Source of the DNA: Acarospora socialis
Lineage: Eukaryota; Ascomycota; Lecanoromycetes; Acarosporales; Acarosporaceae
Length of the DNA stretch: 64,000 nucleotides
Direction: 5' to 3'
NCBI GenBank assembly: GCA_025617375.2
Contig: JAMYGW020000012.1
Span: forward strand, 1,054,001 to 1,118,000
In this document: one piece after another, positions 12,200 to 23,095 of the stretch
How the letters are laid out: every line of letters begins with the position of its first letter
How positions within the stretch are numbered: the stretch's first letter is position 1
Made by a program: the position numbers and the translations under genes
The notes under the pieces: model-generated
The model's database searches: none
What the model was told of the DNA's origin: nothing
The model's input: the letters and a program-made list of their open reading frames with translations, nothing else

Positions 12200-13722
12200 A
12201 TGGGTGACTTCGTCACCGAAGCCTTTACACTGCTCGCCATCGCTCTTGTTCTCATTGGCTTGCGGACCTACGCCCGATCGACGTCGGCGGGAATCCGCAA
12301 CTTCCAGTTAGATGACTACCTGATGCTGGTGGCGGCCGTGAGCAAGCCCTTTCTGCTCCTGTCCGCCTTGGATCGTTCCTGACGTGGTGCTGTTCAGGTC
12401 GTGTATGCGTTGGAGACGGCAGCGGCGTATGCGGTTGGAGCCAAATTCCATGGGCTTGCCAACAATAGCATGACCGATGAGGAACGAAGGACTCTCAACC
12501 CGGGTTCGCCGGAATGGGAAATGAGAGTCAATGGCTCCAAGACTCAGGTCATCGGATGGTCCCTGTACACATTACTTCTGTGGCTTCTGAAGCTGTGTAT
12601 GACTGTCTTCTATGGCCGCTTGACGTCAGTTCCTCTCCGCTATTGACTACCATCACTTTCTTACCCGACCTATGCCGTACTAACCAAACTTCGTGCAGAG
12701 AGGGTCTTGATGGCATGCAAACACGTATCAAGATTGGTCTTGTGGCCGTTGGAGTCACATACGTCGCAACGATTTTATCCATTCTTCTGGGTTGTCGGCC
12801 GCTCCACAAGAACTGGCAAATCAACCCTGACCCTGGCAGTAAGGCTTCTCTCCACTCCCTTTCAGCTAGAAAGGAAGTTGACCGACGTGTCCAGACCACT
12901 GCCAACCGGCAATCTCGAAAATTGATCTGTACGTTACAGTGGTATTGAACGTCGTTACAGACATTTACCTCATGTCCATTCCATTGCCGGTAAAGAACAT
13001 TTCACCCTTTGCAGTGATCGTAGTATTATAGCACTGACACTACTTCCATAGCTACTGTGGAAGGCACGCATTCCAACAAGAAGAAAGTACTTGCTCCTCA
13101 TCATGTTCAGCGGAGGGATATTCGTCACCATGGCCGGGATCCTCCGCTGCGTCCTCATCCTAACCGTACGTCCACTCCACCTAGATCCCCCAACCTCCCT
13201 TTCCCACCAGACTGACAATTCATGCTTGAACAGGCCGGTGCAAACGGAGCTCAACAAGCCGGCAGCTGGGCCGTCCGCGAAACCTTCGTGGCCGTGGTTA
13301 TTGGCAACATCCCAATGATCTACCCGCTGTTCCGACGCTGCATGCAACGGATGGGCGCTACTTGGATGTTCACGAACAACGGGTCGAGCGACCGCTCCGG
13401 CGGCCGCGGCTGGTCCGACATGGCGCGCAATGACCGCAAAGCCAAGGCCAACAAGTTCAGCCACCCGTTGTCGCGCTCCACCCTCACCGGATCCGACAGC
13501 GTCGAGCACATCGTCCTCCAGGACCAGAGCACGGCCAAGGACGGCATCACGCTCACCACCGAGACCGCCGTCGTTACGTCCAATGCCTCGTTGAGGAACA
13601 GAGACGAGGAGGCGGGCTACCCGCACTCGCATTACGGCCATGCGAAGCCGGCGGGGTCGGGCTACAGTTTCCATGTCAGCTCGAAGAGTGAGGGCGAGCA
13701 TCGAGGCGGTTTCGCGTCATAG
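12200..13722 (+). CDS. Fungal rhodopsin-like/SAT4-family integral membrane protein
   Basis: Five exons join in phase. Boundaries seen include 12337/12398 (giving LVAAVVYALE), then GRLT/EGLD, a junction giving NHCQPAISKIDLYVTVV, and a boundary before LLWKARIPTRRK. The order of motifs is that of the fungal rhodopsin-domain family (PF20684, SAT4): R-x-Y-A-R after the first helix, LDDYLML, a GxK helix end, GCRP-LHKNW, then VVLNVVTDIYLMSIPLP, RRKYLLLIMFSGGIFV, and the final helix with ETFVAVVIGNIPMIYPLFRR. Seven hydrophobic helices are expected, with a hydrophilic cytoplasmic tail of about 120 residues. Some relatives (PTH11-like) act as surface sensors; here there is no CFEM domain, so the ligand and role are unknown. 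Confidence 0.85.
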
Positions 13723-15903
13723 GCTCGACCATAGCACATCCACCCGCTCGTTCGGAAGAGTCGGGTTCACTTAGATTCGATTCGGTGGTTTTCTTTCTTG
13801 GAGACTCCACGTACTTTGTATCTTCTTGTCCTGCTTACGACGGATACCATTGTTACTGGCGAAGCATATATTTTCACTTCTGACTTGGATTTGTATGAAA
13901 TCATGGACTTGAATAGCGAATTCAGGGAGGATTTTGGGGTCAAGCTACGCTGGTCAAGACCTGGCTCAGTTCATAGAAGCTTGGACCTTGGTAGAAAACG
14001 GGACAGTGGATCGCTTTCTACACGTCGTGCCTAGGTCGATATGATAACTACGGGTGTCGTTCCGATACCGACGGACCTGAGAGAGTACCCAGGCAGCTGG
14101 AAAACATCCGATGTCAACTCCGAATATGTCACCTTCACTCAAACCGTCCTGAAGCCTGCCGCCAGTACCGCCGCGCATGAACGTCCATCTCAAATGGTAC
14201 TATGAATAGATCTGCTCACATCGACCATCTGTAATCCTCACCGCTTTTCCTCCGCCCGAGGACTTGATTCCTCATGCAGAAGCTGCGTGCATAAGGTACA
14301 TGTTTGTTTTTGTATACGCACAGCCCACCCTCATGTACTTCGTACGTAGGACGACCCAGCACGGCACGCACGGCACGGCATGCCACGGCACATGCAGGGC
14401 GAGACTAGGGCACGGCAAAGGCGGTACCAAGACGCTGTCAGTACACATACACAATAAATTTAGGTAGCGGCACGAACATGGGTACCGAGCCCGTGCCGTG
14501 CCTTTTCGAGCAGCGGAATCACCATCCCCAATTCTGTCCTCCCCGCTCCGACACCAGCCCTCAACACACTGGCGAGAACAATTCCTCCTTTCATCCAAGC
14601 GCCATCTCCCCTTCCAACCCCCCACCGCATCATCTCCCGTCGCGGTACCCTCGCCCAGCGCCCGTCCCCTTCTCTCGTCGAATCTTCTCTCATCCCGTTC
14701 CATTCCATTCCATCCAGTGGCGCTATGTAGAACGACCCCCTTTTCAACCCATATCATTCCCCAGCACCCCATCCTTGCAGAAGAGAAGCCAAGATTGATC
14801 CCTCCCACGATCCTCTCCCCAACCCCACCGCTTCATACGTGTACAGTACAGTCCTTCTGCCGCAAGATGCTTGCCTAACCTCCCCTCCTCCCCCACGCCC
14901 CCGCGCCCGCCCACCGGCCTGTCCGCCTGCTCGCCGCCTTGGAACTCACCCTGCACCGAGTCCATAGCTCAGGTCACATACATACATACATACATACATA
15001 CATACATACATACATACATACATACATACATACGTACGTACGTACCCATGCACGGAGAGGAGCAGTTATCGACGTCCATGACGGTCCCCCTCCCTCCCGA
15101 GACTTCCGTCACTCATGCTGCCAGCAGGTCCCTGAGACGGAGGAGCGCGGAGCGGTCCGTGCTGACCCTCGAACTGCTGTGCCGTTGCCTCGGCGCTTGC
15201 TTGGCGCAGGGCAGGGCAGGGTAGGGTGGGCGTTTATCTACGTCGCCGTAGCGATTCTGGGAGTCGTTGGCTGTCGATAAGGGAAAGGCGACGGAGCGGA
15301 GCTGAGCTCGTGTCGAGTGAGCGCTGGGTGAGGTGAGGTGAGGTGAGGAAGGTGTGGTTGGCGACTCGTGCTCGTGGTGACGGAGGGGGTTGTCGGGTTG
15401 GCTGCATGGTTGGGAGGATGAGTTGCATGTGTTTGGGTGACTGTCAGTCGGTCTGCAGACGCTTTTTCGTGCCCTTTGCATGGTGGGCCTTTCGTTTTTG
15501 CACGGCGGTCGCGGTGATGGTTAGGAGGACGTGGGTGGTGAGAGGGGAGGGTTAGGGTTCAGGGGATGGGTTTGGGTAGGGTTATGAGGACGGGTATGAG
15601 TCGAGGTGGAGGTAGGAGGTGACGGAGATGGTTCGAGGGAAGGGAGCGGGACGCAGGTGGGTTGCGGTGGAGCGGTGGTGTGAGGTACTGTGAGAGGTTT
15701 TTGTTGGTGGATGTATTGCCAGTTTGTGAGGAGTTTGTTTGCGGATCTGGTATATGTCTGTCCCCTGAACTCCCCGTATCTATAGAACGAGCCGCGTAGA
15801 GCAGAGAAGAGGACGAGGGTATTGTACATTTATGCAGCGATGGCTGTGCCTGATGGTGAGTATACAAAGCGCGTAGGTTATGGTACAGCGACGAGGCTTC
15901 ATC
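13723..15903. other. Gene-free stretch of 2.2 kb with simple repeats
   Basis: It lies between the 3' ends of the SAT4-family gene and the mitochondrial carrier, so promoters are not expected here. It contains a GGCACGGCAC-type run near 14359-14410, the CATA microsatellite at 14977-15044, a GAGGT run near 15327-15350 and G/T-rich segments. Open frames of up to about 178 codons follow these biased runs and resemble no family. Confidence 0.45.
14977..15044. repeat. (CATA)n microsatellite grading into (CGTA)n
   Basis: About fourteen perfect CATA units are followed by three CGTA units. The change of unit at one end suggests a point change that later spread by slippage. Copy number is likely to vary between strains. 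Confidence 0.95.
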
Positions 15904-17197
15904 TCACGACTGCGTGCCGAAGAGCTTCAGTATGACTTCGTACCTGTCTCAACGTATTAGTATCGCTCTCATAGTCCAACCAGCGAGAAAAAAGTAAGCG
16001 AGAGAACTCACATCCCAAACATAATCGCCGCACTTGGCACCACCCTCAACAAATGCGGCGTCAACCCACCATACAAGCTCGCCACACCCTCCTCCTTCCA
16101 GATCGTCGAGAAGCACTGCACCAACCCCGTATACTTCATCCGCCCACTCTCCATCGGCGCCTGCCTCAACCGCGTCCGCACCACCTCATGCGGATACGTG
16201 ACGATGGCAGCAAACAACTTCGCGCTGCCCGCGGCCCCGACCTTGCCGCTCCAATCGACCGTCTCGTCCCACGCCGTCCGTCTCCTGCCGGAAGCGAGAA
16301 GCCGCGCTTCGCGGCGGCGCAGGTAGGATTTCATCTGCTCGTACAGCACCCATTGGAGCGTGCTCTCCGTGACGCCGAGGTAGCTGGCGCTGAGGCCTCG
16401 GTAAAGACCGCGGATGCCCTCTTTGCGCAACGTCTGCATAGTGCAGTCAAGAGAGTTCCGATACTGCCGCACGGCTTGCGTGCCCGTCTTCTCGGCGTGC
16501 GATTTATCGAGCTGCAGCCGCGTCTTTACCACCCAGATCGGGTTCGTCGCGGTGCTGGTGACGATTCCCGCTGTCGCGGCCGCGCAGAGGTGCACCCAGG
16601 CCGCTTCTTGCCCGTTGTTCAGGTATTGGCTGATGAGCCGCTTGCCGTTGCCGTAGGTGTAGAAGTTTATGGCGCGTGCTGGGACGACGCCGACGAGATT
16701 GGGGCCGAGGCCTTTAAAGAGGGCGCGCCAGCCTTCGATACGGTGGATGGAGAAGAGAATCTGAAAGGTCTCGCGGAAGTGTAGGAGGGCGCTTCGAGGG
16801 AGGGAGAGAGTCGATAGGGGCGGCGTGTGGCGCGCGACGCGGGTGGCCGCCAGCTGAGCTTGGTAGTAGTCGGATTGGAGACGGGTTTTGAGGACGTCGA
16901 GGGGAGAGGTTAGGGTCGCTGCTGTCATGCCACCAATTCTATCGAGACGCAGAAGTAAGCGATAGTGTACACTTAAGCTGCTGATGGGTAGGGTAAAACG
17001 TACCCTCCAGCAACAAAATGTGCCCATGGCTTGGCCACAGGCCCTACTTGATTTGTTATCGTTGCGCCATTAGATCCACTATCTGGCAACGCATCTCCTG
17101 ACTCTCTGGACTGGGTCAAAGGGCTCTGGTAAAGTCCCTTGCCCGGATCTCGAATTTGCGCCTGCGCTGGAGAATTGGAAGCTGTAGAAAAGGTCAT
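15904..17197 (-). CDS. Mitochondrial carrier, pyrimidine nucleotide type (RIM2-like)
   Basis: Three exons join in phase: a first exon ending KPWAHFVAGG, a long middle exon from IGGMTAATLTSPLDVLKTR, and a last exon giving YEVILKLFGTQS before the stop at 15906-15904. The three carrier signatures are SPLDVLKTRLQ, NPIWVVKTRLQ and YPHEVVRTRLR, one for each of three repeats of two membrane helices. SPLDVLKTR followed by an insert, and the helix NFYTYGNGKRLI, fit the RIM2/PNC branch, which moves pyrimidine (deoxy)nucleotides across the inner mitochondrial membrane for mtDNA and RNA synthesis. The N-terminal 45 residues are S/Q/G-rich and not conserved. Transport substrate is inferred from branch resemblance only. 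Confidence 0.88.
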
Positions 17198-18325
17198 GAA
17201 CAGCTTCTTGGAGCTTGATTGAGACCAACTGGCGGAGAGAATTGGTCCAGGAAAAGCCTTGTTATGTTCGATTCATCTAGCCTAGCTTGAAGATTGCAGT
17301 TGAAAAGGAATTGTCTGTATCAAGCTCTAGGAAATTTGAATCACCGATGACGATGTCGATGGAAGTTTTCTGATACGGTTTAGCCGGGGTTTCGGAGCTA
17401 ACGATATGCCGCTCGCCGCCTGCCTTAGTAAGCGTACCATTTCAGAGATAATATCAGGCTTCCCTTGGAAACACTGGGCTACTCACTTGTTGCTTAAGAT
17501 ACGGAGTGTGTGTGCATGCAGCGTCATCTCAAACAGTAGGTAATGTGTTAAATTTTAAATGGAATGACGGTGCAGATTGATTATGCTTTAGGACAAGCTC
17601 TATGGATCGACACTTAAGAGCGGAGCTGAAGTCTACTGGGTCTTACTCCCACTCAAGTGTCTCATCTTCGGAGAATGCGAGTTTCATCAGAGTCAGTACT
17701 CGGGGCTGCATTTAGAAGATCGAAGTCGGGCTTGGCAGACTGTCTTCGTATATAACACTACGAAAGTGCTTTCGTGTAACAAGCATCTCTGTGGGACTCG
17801 ACTGGTCTAGACAGTTCTACGACTTGCTCGGTCTCACGAGAGCTCTGGGAAGAGGAATCCGGGGGATATGCCTGTTGTTTGAACTGCGATGGATATCTCT
17901 TGCACATAGCCACGCATATGACTTCAACATGAAGGTAAAGTTATATAGAGCTGAACGATGTACTCAGTCCAGATTGGAGGTGACAAGTGAAACGTTCGGC
18001 CTGGTGGCAATCTGCATTGATGGCGGAGCAGAAAGTCTGTCGTGACATGAGAAATCCATACCGCACCATTTCAGGACCAGACATAGTTCAAGCTGCTTGA
18101 ACATGATCTCCGACTGATTGACTGGATCGAGCAGATGAGTCTTGTCCTGGCCGCTCAGACGTTAAGATTCACAAGCCTCGAAGGTTGCAATGTAAATCCA
18201 AGCTTCAACGTAACAGATCTTCGATTTGCTGCTAAGAGCTGGTGGCTCGTACAAGGATCTTATCTAACCTTCCTTACACCGAACTCTTCGAACAAGCAGA
18301 AGAACACCCACCCACCACGACCACT
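17198..18325. other. Intergenic gap of 1.1 kb
   Basis: Contains the promoter of the RIM2-like carrier at its left and the 3' end of RPL21 at its right. Open frames near 17791 and 18135 are short and show no recognisable domain. Nothing else is seen. Confidence 0.4.
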
Positions 18326-19019
18326 TTAGATAGTTGTCTCGTATGGAATTGGAGTAATAGTCTCCGGTGCGTTGTCCTTTGCGTCTATCGTCCGTGCTTC
18401 CCTTGGCATGGCTGGTTGTCTCTTAAGGAAAGTATGTGTACCCTCCGTCTTGGCTTTCTTCTGCTTTGCGGCGTTTTCCTTAACCCGGCGAAGAAACTCC
18501 TCCCTTGATCGTGACAGCGATACATGCTCGACTCTGACGTTTACCCGCTTCTCGATGTACCGGTTTCCCACCCGCTTGTAGATGATAACACCAACAGCGC
18601 TCTTTGTGACATTGTAGATGACGCCTGTCTTTCCGTGGTAAACCTTGTGTGGCATACTGTAGATCTGTCAGAATCATTTCCAATTATGAAGCTTGCACGT
18701 TTCATCTCGAATCGAGGTAGTTGCGAATTTGCGACGTAAAAGAAGCGGACTGACCCCTTTTGGACCGCGCCGTTGGCCTTGATGTCTACGATATCTCCAA
18801 CCCTTTTAGGTAGTCAGCACCAGGGTCATCGACTATTAGTGGGTTTGAACGTACTTGTACTGTCTCAGGTAGGTTGACAATGGGATATAACCCTTCTTCT
18901 TGAATGAGCGCGAGAACGCATACTGTCACCACGTTAGTGTCCAGTTGCATCGTGACCTCCCCATCTCGCAGTCCGTAACATACCCGCGTGCCGGCACGAA
19001 GACCACCAGAGTGACCCAT
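18326..19019 (-). CDS. RPL21: 60S ribosomal protein L21 (eL21)
   Basis: Four exons on the - strand give 160 residues, the usual fungal length: MGHSGGLRAGTR, then YAFSRSFKKKGYIPLSTYL..., then VGDIVDIKANGAVQKG, then MPHKVYHGKTGVIYNVTKSA through the C-terminus ETITPIPYETTI. Each piece is closely conserved in eL21, a component of the central protuberance region of the large subunit. The exon 1 donor GTATGT follows codon 12 directly. It is head to head with RPS9, 235 bp apart, which would allow shared control of two ribosomal protein genes. There is no sign of damage. Confidence 0.95.
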
Positions 19020-19254
19020 TTTGTTCTTTTATCGTCCGCGGTGATATTGTCGCTGTTGTCGCCGGATTTGAATTTCGAGAATTAGAGTGTGAGCTCGAAC
19101 CCTACCACAGTCCTTGTCGCTAAGCGAGGTGCTAGCGTCCACCACATCAAATGGTATTCGCATCTTTAGTTACAGACGAACAACGACAGTCAACGGTACA
19201 CGACCAAGGGCGCTTCAACACTGCGACATCTGATCGCGGAACGGAATCACAATC
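19020..19254. promoter_or_regulatory. Bidirectional promoter of RPL21 and RPS9
   Basis: The 235 bp between the two start codons must drive both genes. An AACCCTA element at 19098-19104 matches the telobox-like motif known in promoters of ribosomal protein genes of filamentous ascomycetes. CT-rich tracts stand close to both starts. Confidence 0.6.
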
Positions 19255-20132
19255 ATGGCGCCGTAAGTAGAGCTTGGGTTTTCATTGCTAGCTGGGCCTG
19301 CTCTAACATCTGCCACAGCCGTTCATACTCCAAGACCTACAAGGTCCCTCGTCGCCGTAAGTCTCCACACCGTAACACGGACATCTAGAAATTACTGATC
19401 CGAAGAATAGCATTCGAGTCGGCTCGTTTGTTAGTATTTCCCGGCCACTGAGCATGAGCTTGCCTCTGCTTATGTCGATGAACCTCCAACTTATTCTTCC
19501 TTAGGGACTCCGAGTTGAAAATTGTCGGTGAATACGGCCTCCGCAACAAGCGTGAGGTGTGGCGTGTGCTACTCACCCTCTCCAAGATTCGTCGTGCTGC
19601 TCGGTATGGCCCTAGATCCACTCTCGATTCCGAGGAAGCGCTGCTGATCGGTATCGATAGTCAACTTCTTACCCTCGACGAGAAGGACCCCAAGCGTCTC
19701 TTCGAAGGCAATGCATTGATTCGCCGTCTCGTCCGTGTCGGTGTGCTTGACGAATCTCGCATGAAGCTCGATTACGTGTTGGCTCTCAAGGTGGAAGATT
19801 TCTTGGAACGCCGTCTACAAACCTGTGTCTACAAGCTTGGCCTGGCCAAGAGCATCCATCATGCGCGAGTTCTCATTAAACAGAGGCATATCCGGTATGT
19901 GAACATCAAAAACGGCGGATAAGTTCGTATAAGGCTAACGAGACTATGATACAGTGTTGGAAAGCAGATCGTCAATGTTCCCTCTTTCGTGGTCCGCTTA
20001 GATTCGCAGAAGCACATCGACTTCGCGCTCACTTCACCGTTTGGTGGTGGGCGCCCCGGTCGTGTTAGGAGGAAGAAGGCTAGGGCTGCGGAGAAGAAGG
20101 ACGACGAAGGCGGCGAGGATGAGGAGGAGTAG
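19255..20132 (+). CDS. RPS9: 40S ribosomal protein S9 (uS4)
   Basis: The first exon is only 8 nt (19255-19262, ATGGCGCC), a pattern common in fungal ribosomal protein genes. The spliced protein begins [20 protein letters not shown] and continues [20 protein letters not shown]. The S4 RNA-binding domain follows: [20 protein letters not shown], then [26 protein letters not shown], with an intron of about 45 nt at the slash. The tail is basic then acidic ([21 protein letters not shown]). Length is about 190 residues, as in other fungi. uS4 is an early-binding protein of the small subunit body and helps decoding fidelity. Identity is certain from near-complete conservation. Confidence 0.96.
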
Positions 20133-20816
20133 ATGCTAGGATAGCGACAAGGTTCACATTGAGCTGATCATCTGCTCCGAGCATGTACTTGTAGCTCGTC
20201 ACTACAATAGTTCTGAGCAATGGATATTAGTTCCAGCAACTTCTAATGACTTCGTTACATCCGGAACACGCTAGTATGAAACTGGGTTTCCGTTATGGTC
20301 GTCGAACGTCTCAGTCATCACCGTGCCACGAAGGCGCCATCATTGCCTGGTGATGATAATCCCGCTCACCTTTCAAGGAGGAGGGAAGGAGCCCTCCACC
20401 GCGCAGAGACGTTCAATGAGATTCTTCAAAACCTCCACAATGGGTTAGACGCGAGAAAAGGTGGAGTGAACACTCATCATCGACTGACGATGATGAATGA
20501 ACTCTTCCTAGAGGGAGGGGAGCACGCCTCTCTGAGACGTTCAACGATAATCTTCAAAACCTCCATATTGGGTTGGAGGTAGTCATCATCAAGCATGATG
20601 ATGAACAACTTATCGGTATTTCAGGGAGGGGAAGCACTCTGCTTCAAGAGACGATCGACGACAATCTTCAAGACCCTGAATACAATCACTGCTTGCGAGG
20701 GACACATTTCATTGATATGCTTTCTCCTGCTCAAAACAACCACCCCCTACCTAAACTCCACGCTGAATGCAGGTAACGTAACAGAACCTGACGCCACGAA
20801 AAAGTCCCTAAACATC
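20133..20816. other. Intergenic gap holding a degenerate tandem repeat
   Basis: It lies between the convergent 3' ends of RPS9 and SLU7. Apart from the tandem repeat described separately, nothing is supported. Open frames of 67-95 codons cross the repeat. Confidence 0.5.
20372..20690 (+). repeat. Degenerate tandem repeat, three copies of about 114-128 bp
   Basis: Each copy has a G/A-rich GGAGGGA-type segment, then GAGACGTTCAA (GAGACGATCGA in the third), then ATCTTCAAAACCTCCA-like sequence; the first two add a GATGATGA-type block. The GAGAC anchors are at 20406, 20534 and 20648, so copies are spaced 128 and 114 bp. Read from that anchor, the copies give similar peptides (ETFNEILQNLHNGL, ETFNDNLQNLHIGL, ETIDDNLQDPE), with copies 2 and 3 in one frame. 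This may be a decayed repeat protein segment or plain duplication. Confidence 0.75.
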
Positions 20817-22265
20817 CTAATGAACTAACTCGTCCTTCCCCAGAAAAGCTGCCATCGGATCATCCGCAACGGCTCGACTCCGTTTGTAAGCTTCCAACTC
20901 CTCCTCGCTCACCCCACCCTTCATTTCCGTAAGCGTCCTCTTCTTAATTGTTACTTCGACGTTATCGGCAGGGACGTCATTCTCAACCACTTTACCCGTG
21001 GTCTCTTGGCTACGCGCAAGATCTTCCTCGTTGCTTCTCCATGCAATTGCCTTCGGTGGTGCCATATCGTCCAGATCCCCACCAAGTCTAGCACTGTTCG
21101 CTTCTTGGAAAGCCTTCTTCCCCTCTTCGCCAGTACAATAGCTATTCTTGACGGTAGAATTGCAGCAAGTATAGCCCCACTGGAAATTCGACCACCAGCT
21201 TCCCCAAACAGTTGTATGGTTGTTGATGAAGACGTCCTCGGGATATTTTGATTTTGCCACTACCTTCGGCGCACCTTTGATGGTGCCCGACTCATCATAC
21301 TCTACGTACCGCTCGTTCTCGATCACGGCCGCATCACGTAACGGAGCGGGTTGTAAGTGTTGTTCTCCACCGTACTTGTCCAGGAGGGCTTTCCGTTGGG
21401 TCTCTCGCCTGGCTTCGCTCTCTTCCTTCTCTTTCCGCCTGAAAAACTCGCCTTCTGTAGGGTTGGCTTGCAGGTGGGTCTTGTTCTTGTCGCCTCGCTC
21501 TTGAGACTCCCATGCGTAGCGCTGAGCTTTTTCGAATTCTGCCGCATCGCCTGATGCTCGCATGAAGTTATCCTCTGCGACCAAAGCCGCCGCTTGATCC
21601 GCTTGCGCACCCATGTCTACCATCGATCTGGTCTTCGGGTCATACTTGGCAGAGTCCAAGTCCAGATTAAGTAGGTACTTGGCCGTATCTTCCCGTATCC
21701 GTAAGTTCCTCGTCGCGGTGCTCTGCTGCCGCCCCATATCAGACTCTTCCGCGTACTTCGCCTCCTCTGCCGCATCCTGGTCTTCGTCTCCATCCTCCAG
21801 CAGCTTCTGCTCCTGGTCCCCTCCCTTCGCCTGCTTCCTCAGCACCTCCATCTCCTCGTATTCGTCAATGACGGCCTTGTACTCCACCGCGTCGTACCCA
21901 TTCCACCGATCTCTCTTCGCGTCCCACCCCAGCTCCACATCCTGCACGACCTCGTCCGCCTGTATGTCCTTCCCCGTCCACCTCGCGCCTTTCTTCCTCG
22001 GGCGACTCAAACACTCTTTCGTTTTGTGCGTCATAGCACCGCAGTTCTCGCACGCGCCTTTCCGGAACTTGGTCGCTGCGGGACCGAGCCTTTTGCCCCT
22101 GTCGTACCATTTCGACTGGTCCGGTAAGGCTTTCTGAAGTCGTTGATGTTCGAGGTAGTCGGCGGTCGTGGACTCGTCTTCGATATAGAATGGTTTCTTG
22201 GAGATGAAGGAGGGGATGTATTCGTTGCGCTCCTTGGAGGCAACGTCGGCCGGTTTGCGGGACAT
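20817..22265 (-). CDS. SLU7: Pre-mRNA splicing factor SLU7
   Basis: A single exon gives 482 residues. The start [20 protein letters not shown] was chosen over an upstream in-frame start because the family begins just before [14 protein letters not shown]. The zinc knuckle [14 protein letters not shown] (CxxCxxxxHxxxxC) stands at about residue 85, followed by [18 protein letters not shown], then [12 protein letters not shown] and [17 protein letters not shown], all hallmarks of SLU7. Later blocks [14 protein letters not shown] and [20 protein letters not shown] are also conserved. SLU7 acts in the second step of splicing, helping 3' splice site choice in the spliceosome. No intron or damage is seen. 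Confidence 0.95.
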   Translation of the reverse strand: MSRKPADVASKERNEYIPSFISKKPFYIEDESTTADYLEHQRLQKALPDQSKWYDRGKRLGPAATKFRKGACENCGAMTHKTKECLSRPRKKGARWTGKDIQADEVVQDVELGWDAKRDRWNGYDAVEYKAVIDEYEEMEVLRKQAKGGDQEQKLLEDGDEDQDAAEEAKYAEESDMGRQQSTATRNLRIREDTAKYLLNLDLDSAKYDPKTRSMVDMGAQADQAAALVAEDNFMRASGDAAEFEKAQRYAWESQERGDKNKTHLQANPTEGEFFRRKEKEESEARRETQRKALLDKYGGEQHLQPAPLRDAAVIENERYVEYDESGTIKGAPKVVAKSKYPEDVFINNHTTVWGSWWSNFQWGYTCCNSTVKNSYCTGEEGKKAFQEANSARLGGDLDDMAPPKAIAWRSNEEDLARSQETTGKVVENDVPADNVEVTIKKRTLTEMKGGVSEEELEAYKRSRAVADDPMAAFLGKDELVH

Positions 22266-23095
22266 CGTGAGGGTTATTCCGTGAATAATCGACAAACGGA
22301 AGTTCAGAACAGGTCACTATAGTCAGGTCTAAAAGAGCTGAGCATAAGGATGGGAGGGAATCCGGGACATAAGGTACTATGGTAGATGATCAGTACCTTA
22401 ATAAGCGTAAGTTCAACAGGGTGAGATCAGATTAGATTAGATCCTCCGAGGCACTCTATCTGCCCTTACTCCTTCTCCCCTGTTTCTACTTTCCAAAGCT
22501 ATACCAGTACACACGCCTTAAAAACAACTCTCATATGCTGTCTGACCTTTCCCACTGTTTGTTTTCATTTCCTGGACATTCTCCTAAGGTCGTACCGTCA
22601 AATTCAATCAATGGCCCCCACAGGAACAGCCCCGGCAGTTGTTGCAGGAACTTAGTAGGGATCGTTGGTTGACAAATAACTAGAGGTAGATCCTTTGACT
22701 ACAGGGTCAGAGTAAGGGCACACGGTCTAAATAAGGTAAAGCATGCACAGAATGCTTTGCAGACGAAATCCATGCGGGCCGACCCTGGAGTTAATAATGG
22801 ACCCCATATACATCTCCGCCTGCAGAATCCCGCCCCTATAGGTGGGCAGGCTTAAGAGTGCAAGGGTCTCTGTCTTATTCTGTTGATCTCAGTGCTGAGA
22901 GGACCTCTTCTCAGCTTTTCCTCTCTACTTACATGTATGTAGGCTCATTCGTTGTTATTATCTCGAGAGAAACTCACTTCTTGCCCCGAAGCTATCAATC
23001 GTCATCCTTATAGTTCTATTGTCTTTATTTCTACCTTCTCAAGGTAGCTTCGTTGGTTGTTCACTACCTTATTACGTTGGTAACTTGCAATATTC
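22266..23095. other. Intergenic gap of 0.8 kb between divergent genes
   Basis: Contains promoters of SLU7 (-) and of the surface protein gene (+), including a pyrimidine-rich leader before 23096. A short GATTAGATTAGATC run lies near 22431. No gene is supported. Confidence 0.5.

Noticed and set aside
14272-14808. 178-codon frame on the - strand
   Set aside because: It follows C/T-biased sequence, overlaps equally long frames on the other strand and resembles no family.
20595-20828. Small coding gene downstream of RPS9
   Set aside because: It crosses the degenerate tandem repeat and has no recognised family; kept only as a repeat.
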